Source of the DNA: Bradyrhizobium australiense
GTDB lineage: Bacteria > Pseudomonadota > Alphaproteobacteria > Rhizobiales > Xanthobacteraceae
Length of the DNA stretch: 64,000 nucleotides
Reading direction: 5' to 3'
Assembly: GCF_013114825.1 (NCBI RefSeq)
Contig: NZ_JAAVLX010000004.1
Coordinates: 248,001 to 312,000, forward strand
Shown piece after piece: positions 27,481 through 34,757 of the stretch. Below the pieces are notes generated by a model. That model did no database searches, was not told where the DNA came from, and saw nothing but the letters and a program-made list of their open reading frames with translations. Positions within the stretch are counted from its first letter, which is position 1; each line of letters begins with the position of its first letter. Made by a program: the position numbers and the translations under genes.

Positions 27481-27510
27481 GGGGGCGGCCGAAAGGCCGC
27501 CCCCATCTTT
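27481..27510 (+). terminator. Strong rho-independent terminator of nrdJ
   Basis: Perfect 10-bp stem GGGGGCGGCC-GAAA-GGCCGCCCCC with a stable GNRA loop, followed by ATCTTTTTT, 48 bases after the nrdJ stop. It marks the left edge of the AT-richer island. Confidence 0.95.
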
Positions 27511-27561
27511 TTTGGTGCGATCCGAGAACAGCTGTCTCGCTTCGGCTCATACCGCCGAGAC

Positions 27562-27589
27562 TTTACTCTCGCTTTACGTGCACTATAAT
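27562..27589 (+). promoter_or_regulatory. Candidate sigma-70 promoter of the MazG-like gene
   Basis: TTTACT (27562-27567), a 16-base spacer, and a perfect TATAAT (27584-27589), 58 bases before the start codon. Such a strong enteric-like -10 box is unusual beside the GC-rich neighbours and fits a foreign origin of the island. Confidence 0.5.
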
Positions 27590-27647
27590 GACGCTTCTAT
27601 ATTAGGTAACCGCTCCTGTTGTTTTCCTTTATTTTGATGGACGAGAT

Positions 27648-28823
27648 ATGGCTTCTCCCACCCTCACACTGCATCAATATCAAACAGCCGCGTCTGAGAC
27701 CGATCGCACTAGGACAACCAAGCCGACCAGATTCCTACTGTTAGGCCTCTTCGGTGAAGCTGGAACGCTACTTGATGAAGTAAAGAAGAAGCAGCGAGAC
27801 AGCGGATCGTACGTTGGCTACGAAGCGAATGTCGTGGAGGAGCTTGGCGACGTGCTCTGGTATCTTGCTGTAATCGCCAGTCGTATGAAATTAGCCTTGA
27901 GCGCTATAGCGCGTCCGCCAGAGCAATCCATTTCGTCTTATGCCACTGCAGACAATGAAATAAGGTTCTCCGACCTGCAGCAACAAGCTCACTTGCCCTT
28001 CGCAGCGCCTACTTCCAACTTCGAAATAACACTCTTGCGACTAGTGGCTGCCATTGGAGCATTAGCCAACGCTCAACAGCAATCGCTTCCTGAAGGAGAT
28101 GAATGGGGTCCATACCTTCGCGAAATATTTCATATTCTGATTCAAACAGCCAACGAAGCCGGCGTTACTCTCGAGAACGCAGCGAACGAAAACCTGACAA
28201 AGATATTCGATCGTTGGCCTGAAGAACGACATTTCCCCCCGCTATTTGACGAAGCCAGTGACATCGCCGAAGAGAAACTTCCGCGACATTTGGAAGTCGA
28301 AATCTATGAGCGAACAGTCGCCCGCGGGCCGGGGATTGAAAAGCTCTATGTCCTCCAGCGCTGCAGCGGGATTTTGATTGGCGATCGCGTTACTGACAAT
28401 ATAATGGAGCCCGACGACTACCGGTTCCATGACGTCTTTCACTATTCTTATGCTGCCGTGTTGGGCTGGTCGCCAGTTCTGAGGGCTCTGTTTCGCTTAA
28501 AGCGGAAATCAACTCCAAAAATAGACGAAGGAGAGGACGGTGCCCGAGCCATCTTGATCGAGGAAGGGGTCTCAACGTTCATTTTCGCCTATGCAAAGCA
28601 GTTGAACTTCTTTGAGGGGCAGCACGAAGGAGATCTCAGTTTTACGTTACTCAAGCGCGTACGAGAGTTTGTTAGTGGCTATGAACCCAAACATTGCCCG
28701 CTTTGGCTCTGGGAAAAAGCGATTTTGGACGGCTATGCAGCATTTCGCTTCTTGCAGCGGCATCGGAAGGGCCGGCTAATTCTGGACCTGAATAACCGCA
28801 GCTTATCAATCAAGGCCATTTAG
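27648..28823 (+). CDS. MazG-like NTP pyrophosphohydrolase with C-terminal extension
   Basis: Protein of 391 residues. The N-terminal part has the acidic metal-binding signature of all-alpha NTP pyrophosphohydrolases: GEAGTLLDEVKK (residues 36-47) and EELGDVLWYLAVIA (64-77). The closing helix AANENLTKIFDRWPEE (about 178-193) is the usual end of a MazG domain, so the domain appears to hold an insert of roughly 70 residues between its helices. About 190 further residues form a separate domain (VLQRCSGILIGDRVTDN, YRFHDVFHYSYAAVLGW, YAAFRFLQ) that may be a MazG_C-type module. It would hydrolyse (d)NTPs to NMP and PPi. First gene of the AT-rich island, with its own promoter; its end overlaps the convergent membrane-protein gene by 18 bp. 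A defence or nucleotide-pool role is inference. Confidence 0.78.
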   Translation: MASPTLTLHQYQTAASETDRTRTTKPTRFLLLGLFGEAGTLLDEVKKKQRDSGSYVGYEANVVEELGDVLWYLAVIASRMKLALSAIARPPEQSISSYATADNEIRFSDLQQQAHLPFAAPTSNFEITLLRLVAAIGALANAQQQSLPEGDEWGPYLREIFHILIQTANEAGVTLENAANENLTKIFDRWPEERHFPPLFDEASDIAEEKLPRHLEVEIYERTVARGPGIEKLYVLQRCSGILIGDRVTDNIMEPDDYRFHDVFHYSYAAVLGWSPVLRALFRLKRKSTPKIDEGEDGARAILIEEGVSTFIFAYAKQLNFFEGQHEGDLSFTLLKRVREFVSGYEPKHCPLWLWEKAILDGYAAFRFLQRHRKGRLILDLNNRSLSIKAI

Positions 28824-29528
28824 CCCCATGCGCGGCCAACAGTCTCGCTGCAGAGAAACCAATGCCACCTCCAAGTCATCCAGCTCTCTGAAAAGTTGCG
28901 GCACTCGCCACAAGATAAGTATACCCGCGATCGTGGCAGCAGTTACAAGCCACCATACCGGGAATGTTGGCCGCTGCAGAATGTAGATCGTTGATTCAAA
29001 CAACTTGAGTCCTGGTACGCAAAATAACCAGCCCAAAATCGGCGCAACTGCTCCGTTTTCAACCCGCGCATAGTAATACGAATATCTATTAGCGATCTCC
29101 TCTCGCAGAATGTCTGCCTTAAAATCAGTCTGACTCTCGCTAACTTGGGAGCACTTATCGAGTGTGGTGTTGGATATAGCGTTCTTAGTTACCCGATTTC
29201 TCGCTTTCGAAAATACCAAAATCGCTTGGAATGTCTGATCGCGAAATGAAGCAGCTGTTGGCCCCAACTCGGACTTGAGATAGGCCAGTACTGCACGTGG
29301 CCAAAAAAGAAGACGCCTAGAAGCGTATGGACTAAGCAGTGAATCGGACGCTTGATGAATTACATTTCCCAATGGAATGGCAACTGACACAGAGCCAAAA
29401 ACAAAAGCGAGGACTTTCACCGCATCCACCCTCGCAAGAGCTTCAACATTCAAATACGGGCTCAGAAAAATCAGCGTCCAGACCAGAGTCGATCCTCCTC
29501 CGATTTCAAACCGAAGAAATCTAAACAT
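28806..29528 (-). CDS. Hypothetical four-TM membrane protein
   Basis: Uncharacterised 240-residue protein with two hydrophobic segments near the N-terminus (about 12-28 and 36-57) and two near the C-terminus (about 160-178 and 190-208). These flank a basic/acidic cytoplasmic loop of about 100 residues (QAILVFSKARNRVTKNA, DILREEIANRYSYYYARVENG). It starts 9 bp after the glycosylase-Panacea gene, so it is the third gene of a tight operon. Its 3' end overlaps the MazG-like gene on the opposite strand. Two TM hairpins around a soluble loop in a nucleotide-themed island would suit a membrane effector or anchor. No family recognised. Confidence 0.72.
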   Translation of the reverse strand: MFRFLRFEIGGGSTLVWTLIFLSPYLNVEALARVDAVKVLAFVFGSVSVAIPLGNVIHQASDSLLSPYASRRLLFWPRAVLAYLKSELGPTAASFRDQTFQAILVFSKARNRVTKNAISNTTLDKCSQVSESQTDFKADILREEIANRYSYYYARVENGAVAPILGWLFCVPGLKLFESTIYILQRPTFPVWWLVTAATIAGILILWRVPQLFRELDDLEVALVSLQRDCWPRMGLNGLD

Positions 29529-29537
29529 TTCTCCCTC

Positions 29538-30656
29538 TCACGAAGCGCTCATGGCGGAGAAGTTAATTGGAGCGTTGAACAAATTTGCGCCGCCGTAGCG
29601 TTCTTTCCGCAACATGCTGCGCATTGGCGCTGTCAAATAGACGACTGTCTTGAGCTGCTCATCCGACTTGTCTCGATACTGAGATACGACATCCGAAACA
29701 AAGCTTTCGACCTTCGAGTCGACGCTATCTGTCGGCCGTTCAAAAAAATCCGCGGGGTCTTCAAGGGCAAGCATCAAGCGCTCATTCTTGCTCGCGACCG
29801 CCAGGCCCGGGATCGCCTTCCTAAGTTTGCTTAGGTGCAGGTCTGTAAAGTACGGCCCGTCTTTCTGACGGATTGCGTATGACGCTGTAAGGCGCCTGCC
29901 TTCCGACCTACAGTGATGATACTCAACCAAGTAAAAAAGTTTGTGCAGTCGAAAATATGAGATCGAACCGCTTACCCTCAGTATGATCGAAGCCAGATTG
30001 GCGACGTCCGGCCGCGTAGGTGCTCGAACGACGGCCTTCCGTGCGGGCTTAACTAATTTACGATATTGCTCCGCTACAAATCGGTAATCGGCCAGTTGGT
30101 TCAGGAAGCTACGATGCAGCAGTGCGCGCTGACCTGGATGATAGAGTGGAATAAGAATCCTTCCGTGCCATGGCTTTGCTGTCCTGACATCGGCACTCAG
30201 TTCGCACGAGTGATCCTCAATATACTTGAGAGCTTGGAGAGCTTGATTGCCCAGCGTCACAACGATCCGCGGCTGAATAATAGCGATTTGCCGGCGCAGA
30301 AACCCGCTACAATTTGCCACCTCACGCTTGGTGGGCGTTGCATTGTTGCCGTTCTCGTCTTTTGGATTGCACAGCACAGCGTTCGTAATGAAGAAATCGT
30401 ATCTGCTGATGCCGACTTGGGCGATTAGCTTCTCAAAGTTCTCGCCTGCCTTGTCTCCATGGAACGGAATCGCCGTATCATCCGCGCCCAGCCGGCCCGG
30501 CGCCTCGCCGACAAACATCATAAGCGCGGAGAGGTCTCCGCTCGACCTCCCCAAGATCCGTCGGCTAGCGCCCATCCGATCGCAAAGCGCACATTTTTGG
30601 ACGTCGCTGACCAACTCATCAAAAACCAGCGCGACGCTCGATTGGTCCTTTTTCAT
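29538..30656 (-). CDS. Uracil-DNA glycosylase (Fe-S type) fused to Panacea/DUF4065 domain
   Basis: Fusion of 372 residues. Residues 1-205 are a family-4-like uracil-DNA glycosylase. Four cysteines fit a 4Fe-4S cluster (22 and 25 in KCALCD, 96 in AVLCNP, 116 in ANCSGF); motif A is GEAPGRLGADD (50-60); the second active-site loop is HPGQRALLH (173-181), where most relatives have HPS or HPA. Residues about 230-350 look like a Panacea (DUF4065/SocA-like) domain (FRLHKLFYLVEYHHCRSEGR, IRQKDGPYF), known as the antitoxin part of PanAT systems. Its ATG overlaps the stop of the upstream thymidylate-synthase-like gene (ATGA), so the two are translationally coupled. It could cut out a modified or uracil base under control of the Panacea module. 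The pairing is unusual; the domain calls are by eye. Confidence 0.78.
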   Translation of the reverse strand: MKKDQSSVALVFDELVSDVQKCALCDRMGASRRILGRSSGDLSALMMFVGEAPGRLGADDTAIPFHGDKAGENFEKLIAQVGISRYDFFITNAVLCNPKDENGNNATPTKREVANCSGFLRRQIAIIQPRIVVTLGNQALQALKYIEDHSCELSADVRTAKPWHGRILIPLYHPGQRALLHRSFLNQLADYRFVAEQYRKLVKPARKAVVRAPTRPDVANLASIILRVSGSISYFRLHKLFYLVEYHHCRSEGRRLTASYAIRQKDGPYFTDLHLSKLRKAIPGLAVASKNERLMLALEDPADFFERPTDSVDSKVESFVSDVVSQYRDKSDEQLKTVVYLTAPMRSMLRKERYGGANLFNAPINFSAMSAS

Positions 30657-31357
30657 CGCGCGATTAGTGTCCCGAACTTCGCCACTTGATCCACGTACGC
30701 ATGAACCGAATGACAGATCACGCGACCTGGGTGCTTTCGGCCTTCATTTGCAATAAAGCTGAGCAAACGCCCCAATCCAATAAAGTTACCTAGCGCCTTG
30801 TTCAAGAAATCGTGGTTCCTGTAAACCGCTACTAGGTCCAGCACATCGCCCTTGTTCCAAATGATCTCGATGTACTGCAGGCAAGGACTCCCTCTTTTCC
30901 GCAGCCCATCGACCGCAGGGCTCGACGTGTGCATCACGATCGCAGTTTCTCCGCGAACTGTCCAACTGTTAAGAACCCGGATCGCTCGTTCGATTTGATT
31001 TTCTGAACCGTCGAGCGACATCAATCGCTGAAAGTACGTCCCACCCCAAGCAGAGTGAAGACTTCCAGCTTTAAGAGCACGAGTTAGCAGCTTCTCGTAT
31101 CTTCCATAATACTCAAGCCGCGTCTCTCGGGGCCTCCTTGGGATGTCGGGGAAAAGTACTTTTGCGACCACCGAAAGACGATCCAAAGCGCCAACGCTTT
31201 TGGGGCAAAAGCGCGAGTACCATTCTTCGTCAACGACAGTAGGAGCCTCGATTTCGGTAATGAGATTCTGTATTGCGTGTGGAGAACTACTCAACAGGAC
31301 TTGACCACCGCTCTTCCACGCCTGAACGGGGTCGGCTCCCTGAACGATAATTGCCAT
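30653..31357 (-). CDS. Thymidylate synthase-like protein
   Basis: Protein of 234 residues with the ThyA-family signature. WGGTYFQRL (104-112) corresponds to the start of the core fold. SPCLQYIEI carries the catalytic Cys159; YRNHDFLNKALGNF holds Arg180, Asp183 and Asn191, equivalent to E. coli ThyA Arg166, Asp169 and Asn177. ICHSVHAYVD matches the phosphate/ribose-contacting His-x-Tyr segment. The N-terminal 90 residues diverge and the C-terminus is short, lacking the usual closing tail, so it is not a housekeeping ThyA. Relatives include phage dUMP/dCMP hydroxymethylases. Probably a pyrimidine-nucleotide C5-modifying enzyme, or a degenerate nucleotide-binding sensor. First gene of the island operon, coupled to the glycosylase-Panacea gene. 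Confidence 0.72.
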   Translation of the reverse strand: MAIIVQGADPVQAWKSGGQVLLSSSPHAIQNLITEIEAPTVVDEEWYSRFCPKSVGALDRLSVVAKVLFPDIPRRPRETRLEYYGRYEKLLTRALKAGSLHSAWGGTYFQRLMSLDGSENQIERAIRVLNSWTVRGETAIVMHTSSPAVDGLRKRGSPCLQYIEIIWNKGDVLDLVAVYRNHDFLNKALGNFIGLGRLLSFIANEGRKHPGRVICHSVHAYVDQVAKFGTLIAR

Positions 31358-31531
31358 TCGGCTCGCCTCAACCTCGATTCGGTCAGTATATCACGCATCC
31401 ATCCAGGGTGGTATCGGGCGATCCTGCGAAATAGATCGGTCACGTCAGGGTGTATGCCATGACAGCCCAGAGTTGCGGCCACAGGCATCCATCATTATAA
31501 GAAATGGCCCCACTATCTTGGTCATTCATTC

Positions 31532-32737
31532 ATGTCATTGCGCTCACTCAACGACTGGGAAGTCGGGTTGATTAAAGCGTTCTGTGAGCAAACAGACCTC
31601 AATGATCAACAGATACTTTCATATTTCACCCGACCTCGTCGCACGGTGAACCATCGCGTTATCAGTGGAATAAGAACAGGTCGATATTTCCCAGGCGTCG
31701 CAGCCTCGACGGAAGAAGAGCTTGCTCAATTCAAGACGCGCTGGCCGAGGCTCTCGGTTAGCAAGGGGAAGATACGCGAGATCGAAGAACTCATCGCAAA
31801 ATCAAGAGAAGCGATGATCTCTGCCATCCAGTCGTATAACAATCCACGAGTGTCCTTTCGCTCGGAAATTTTTGTCGTTTTATCGATGATCGCTTGGACA
31901 TATCTGCTGCACGCATATTATCGGAAGCAAAACATCTCGTATTACTATTACAGCATTAAAGACGGAGTGTATGTGGTCGAGAAGACCGCAGCTGGTCAGC
32001 TAAAGCTATGGGATCTAGCGAAGTGCCTTCGAGAACAACAATGTCCTCTGGACGATGCGACGAAAGCGAACCTCGATTTTATTCTGAATCTAAGGCATGA
32101 AGTAGAACATCGCTCCACTGGAAACATCGATCAGAAAGTTGCGTCAAAATTGCAGGCAACCGCCCTGAATTTCAATACGACTTTGGCGAAGCTTTTTGGG
32201 AGCGAGTATCGGATCGACACTGAATTTGGCGTTGCTATCCAAATGGCGTCCTTTGCGCAGGACCAAGCTAAAGCGCTGTACGGAAATGCAGACATCCTCC
32301 CAACAATCGAAGGCGTTATTGACGATTACGACCGCGGCGTACCCGACGACATCTACAGAGACGTACGCTATGCCTTCAAAATAGTATTTGTGGAGCAAGC
32401 CTGCAATCGCGAAGGTCAGGCTGATCAAGTTGTGACCTTTGTGCGTGCGGGCACAGAAACTGCCGACTCTATCCAGCGAGTGTTGGTCCGAGAGAAGGAG
32501 AAACCGAAATATAAGCCCAGCTCAATTGTGAAGGAGATGCGAAGAGCTGGATTTCACCGCTTTTCATTGCATCACCATACAGAGCTCTGGAAGCGTTATG
32601 ATGCAAAAAATCCGAAGAATGGATACGGCGTACTCCTGTCAGATTCACAATGGTACTTCTACGAGAACTGGTTGGAACTCGTGAAGCACGAACTCGAAGC
32701 TGCCGGAGATCAGTATAGGAACGCGAGAATCGCGTAG
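31532..32737 (+). CDS. DUF3644-domain protein with HEPN-like motif
   Basis: Protein of 401 residues, AT-rich in codon use. Residues 1-75 look like a small DNA-binding-type helical domain (DQQILSYFTRPRRTVNHRVISGIRTG). Residues about 95-220 match DUF3644 (NPRVSFRSEIFVVLSMIAWTYLLHAYY, CLREQQCPLDDATKANLDFILNLRHEVEHR). RHEVEH (188-193) fits the R-x4-H pattern of HEPN ribonucleases, many of which are toxins or abortive-infection effectors. The C-terminal 180 residues are uncharacterised. Divergent from the thymidylate-synthase-like operon, with 175 bp between starts. It could be the effector or the regulator of the island; the nuclease idea is inference from one short motif. Confidence 0.72.
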   Translation: MSLRSLNDWEVGLIKAFCEQTDLNDQQILSYFTRPRRTVNHRVISGIRTGRYFPGVAASTEEELAQFKTRWPRLSVSKGKIREIEELIAKSREAMISAIQSYNNPRVSFRSEIFVVLSMIAWTYLLHAYYRKQNISYYYYSIKDGVYVVEKTAAGQLKLWDLAKCLREQQCPLDDATKANLDFILNLRHEVEHRSTGNIDQKVASKLQATALNFNTTLAKLFGSEYRIDTEFGVAIQMASFAQDQAKALYGNADILPTIEGVIDDYDRGVPDDIYRDVRYAFKIVFVEQACNREGQADQVVTFVRAGTETADSIQRVLVREKEKPKYKPSSIVKEMRRAGFHRFSLHHHTELWKRYDAKNPKNGYGVLLSDSQWYFYENWLELVKHELEAAGDQYRNARIA

Positions 32738-32770
32738 GCGCTGCTCCTCTGGAGTGGTCGGCCGATCGAT

Positions 32771-32936
32771 TTCAGCGAGCGTCGGGCGGATTAGAAGGCG
32801 TAATCCGCCGTTCCGAGTAACCAAGTCGGCGGGTTACGCTTACGCTAACTAACCCGCCCTACTCACGCGTGAAGCAGCACCGCAGCTTTGTTCGCCATCC
32901 GACTCTCGTTTGTTCGCAAGGAACGAATCGGAATCG
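32771..32936. repeat. Long dispersed repeat, copy A
   Basis: This ~165-bp segment is nearly the same as 34758-34921 in the same orientation. It starts TTCAGCGAGCG, runs through a palindromic part (GGCGGATTAG...TAATCCGCC), then TACTCACGCGTGAAGCAGCACC, and ends with a hairpin-forming core TTGTTCGCAAGGAACGAATC. The end core also occurs at 40664-40750 and 41738-41840. It lies at the right edge of the AT-rich island, and its distal part is read as the C-terminus of the small gene on the minus strand. Confidence 0.85.
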
Positions 32937-33221
32937 TGCAATCGATGACCGATCGATGTCTCCGGACCCCATGCGCTCATAGAGAACGCGGGGGTATTGC
33001 TTTTCGGAGGCGCTAGGCTTGCTCACCCATCGCGTCTTCGGCTCTTTAATCGTGCCGAGCATGGCTTTCGCCAGCGTGATAGCGCCGTCTTCCCGCAAAT
33101 GTGCAAGCTGGCTTCCGTCGTCCAGATTGTAGATGGTCCGCCCCATGTTGTCCTTTTCGGTCCTGTTCACGGCTGAGCGCGTGTACAGCGGTTGCCCATT
33201 AATCCATATGCTTACGGTCAT
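32859..33221 (-). CDS. Hypothetical protein with repeat-derived C-terminus
   Basis: Protein of 120 residues from the ATG at 33221 (an in-frame GTG precedes it by one codon). The first 65 residues (MTVSIWINGQPLYTRSAVNR, GRTIYNLDDGSQLAHLREDG) look like a real small domain. The last 25-30 residues (RFRFVPCEQTRVGWRTKLRC) are simply the translation of the dispersed repeat at 32771-32936, so the original C-terminus may have been replaced by repeat insertion. Its start overlaps the stop of the upstream membrane-protein gene (TGATG), giving translational coupling. Function unknown. Confidence 0.65.
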   Translation of the reverse strand: MTVSIWINGQPLYTRSAVNRTEKDNMGRTIYNLDDGSQLAHLREDGAITLAKAMLGTIKEPKTRWVSKPSASEKQYPRVLYERMGSGDIDRSSIARFRFVPCEQTRVGWRTKLRCCFTRE

Positions 33222-33628
33222 CACGCATCTACGCTTTCCCTAGGGTTCATCAGTCCCATCACCCACGAACAGACAACGGCGGGTAACGCCCACACAAGTG
33301 CCACATAGAACCAGTCCTGCTGGAAGATCTTCGCATTCTCTGCCGCCGAGGGGCCCTCGTGCATGAGGCCGTAGTACAGGACGAAGGCGATTCCGAAGCC
33401 CGCCAGGCCACAGGCGATTGAACGCCACCATCTGTCTGACAGTCGGCGGTCCACCCACGCGGTAAAGAGCATGGGAAGAATCGAGAACGCGTAGCAGACC
33501 ATGAACGACGGCAGCCAATACCGCCTATCCTCGAAAATCGGCCCGTCAGTCCGGGCGGCGAGAAACGCGATGCAGTAGAGCCAGGCAAGAAACGGCCCGA
33601 GGGCGGCAAAGAGCCGAAGCCTTGTCAT
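33221..33628 (-). CDS. Hypothetical four-TM membrane protein
   Basis: Small membrane protein of 135 residues with four hydrophobic segments (starting around LFAALGPFLAWLYCIAFLA, YWLPSFMVCYAFSILPMLFTAW, SIACGLAGFGIAFVLYYGLM and WFYVALVWALPAVVCSWVMG). Start at the ATG at 33628; a longer frame to 33682 adds a basic leader with no benefit. Coupled to the downstream 120-residue gene by a TGATG overlap. Function unknown. Confidence 0.72.
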   Translation of the reverse strand: MTRLRLFAALGPFLAWLYCIAFLAARTDGPIFEDRRYWLPSFMVCYAFSILPMLFTAWVDRRLSDRWWRSIACGLAGFGIAFVLYYGLMHEGPSAAENAKIFQQDWFYVALVWALPAVVCSWVMGLMNPRESVDA

Positions 33629-33741
33629 GCGGTCACCATGACAGCGATTTCCATTTCGGACTTGCCGGGATGCTTTCTCCAACTCGATAAGCCTTTGTCG
33701 TTGCGAGGCCTCCTCTCGTTCAGGCTCAAGGGTTTTCCGCC

Positions 33742-34662
33742 TTAACGCTGCCTTTGCGCCAGATAGAAGCCGAACAGCACCGTGACCAATCCCACCGCCT
33801 GCAGCGCGGTCGGGGGCTCGCCGAGCAGGAGCCAGCCGGCGAGGATCGTCAGCGCCGGCACGGTCGCGGGGAACACCGCGGCGCGGGCGACGCCGATGGT
33901 CTGGATCGAGAATGCGAACAGATACAGCGCAGCGGGGCCGGCCAGGATGCCCTGTGCCAGCGCCTGCAGCGCGTTTTCAGCCCAGCCCAGCGCCGCCACG
34001 CGGGCGAACCCGCCCAAGGTCGCATAGAGCGGCAGCAGCGCGAGCGACAGCACGCTGATGACGGTGGCGGCCGAGAACGCGGAGACGCGCCAATGGCGCA
34101 GCAGCGTGCCGAACACCGCGAACATCAAGCCGGTCATCACGAACAGCAGATCGCCCAGCACGCCATCGGCGCCGATATGGCCGATCGACTCGGCACCGAT
34201 CACCCCAAGCCCGCCGACGATGACGAGCGCCCCCGCTACGCGCGAGGGCGGCACCCGCTCGCGCAGGAACAGCGCGGCCAGCAGCAGGCCGCCGAGCGTC
34301 GCGCTGGACGGCTGGATGACGCTGCCATGGCCGAGCGGCACGAACAGGAAGCCGGTATAGCTGATGAGCGACATCACTGGCCCGCCCAGCACCATCAGCA
34401 CCAGTCCGCGGCCCCATCCGATGCCGCCGAGATCAGCGATGCCGGCGCGAAGCACGAGCGGCAGGAACACCAGCCCGGACCACACGAAGCGGTGCATCAG
34501 CAGGTCCGGCGGCGTGAAGCCGACCTTCAGCCCGTGCCGGGTCGCGACAAAGCCGAGCGCCCAGAACAGCGCCGCGCCAGCGCCGCACGCGACCCCAAGC
34601 AGGGCAGGTTTCGTGTCAGGTTTCTGGGCTGGAGCATCGCCGCCGCTGCTCGGCTGGTTCAT
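33742..34662 (-). CDS. EamA/DMT-family transporter
   Basis: Inner-membrane transporter of 306 residues with ten predicted helices and two EamA half-repeats (about 22-155 and 165-300). GFVATRHGLK in helix 1 and the ALTILAGWLLLGEPPTALQAVGL segment near the end are typical. An N-terminal soluble leader of about 20 residues (Pro/Lys-rich) precedes helix 1. Likely metabolite export; substrate unknown. It sits between two copies of the long dispersed repeat together with two small genes. Confidence 0.88.
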   Translation of the reverse strand: MNQPSSGGDAPAQKPDTKPALLGVACGAGAALFWALGFVATRHGLKVGFTPPDLLMHRFVWSGLVFLPLVLRAGIADLGGIGWGRGLVLMVLGGPVMSLISYTGFLFVPLGHGSVIQPSSATLGGLLLAALFLRERVPPSRVAGALVIVGGLGVIGAESIGHIGADGVLGDLLFVMTGLMFAVFGTLLRHWRVSAFSAATVISVLSLALLPLYATLGGFARVAALGWAENALQALAQGILAGPAALYLFAFSIQTIGVARAAVFPATVPALTILAGWLLLGEPPTALQAVGLVTVLFGFYLAQRQR

Positions 34663-34757
34663 GGCGGACGCTTACGTCAGCCCACACCACTGATCAACCC
34701 ACGCCCATGCAGGGCTGACGGGCGCGCCGCCGCAGGCCGCCTGCTTCTGGCGCCGCT

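Noticed and set aside
27511..32770. Integrase or att sites bounding the island
   Set aside because: I compared the sequence after the nrdJ terminator with that after the DUF3644 gene and saw no shared direct repeat, tRNA end or recombinase gene.
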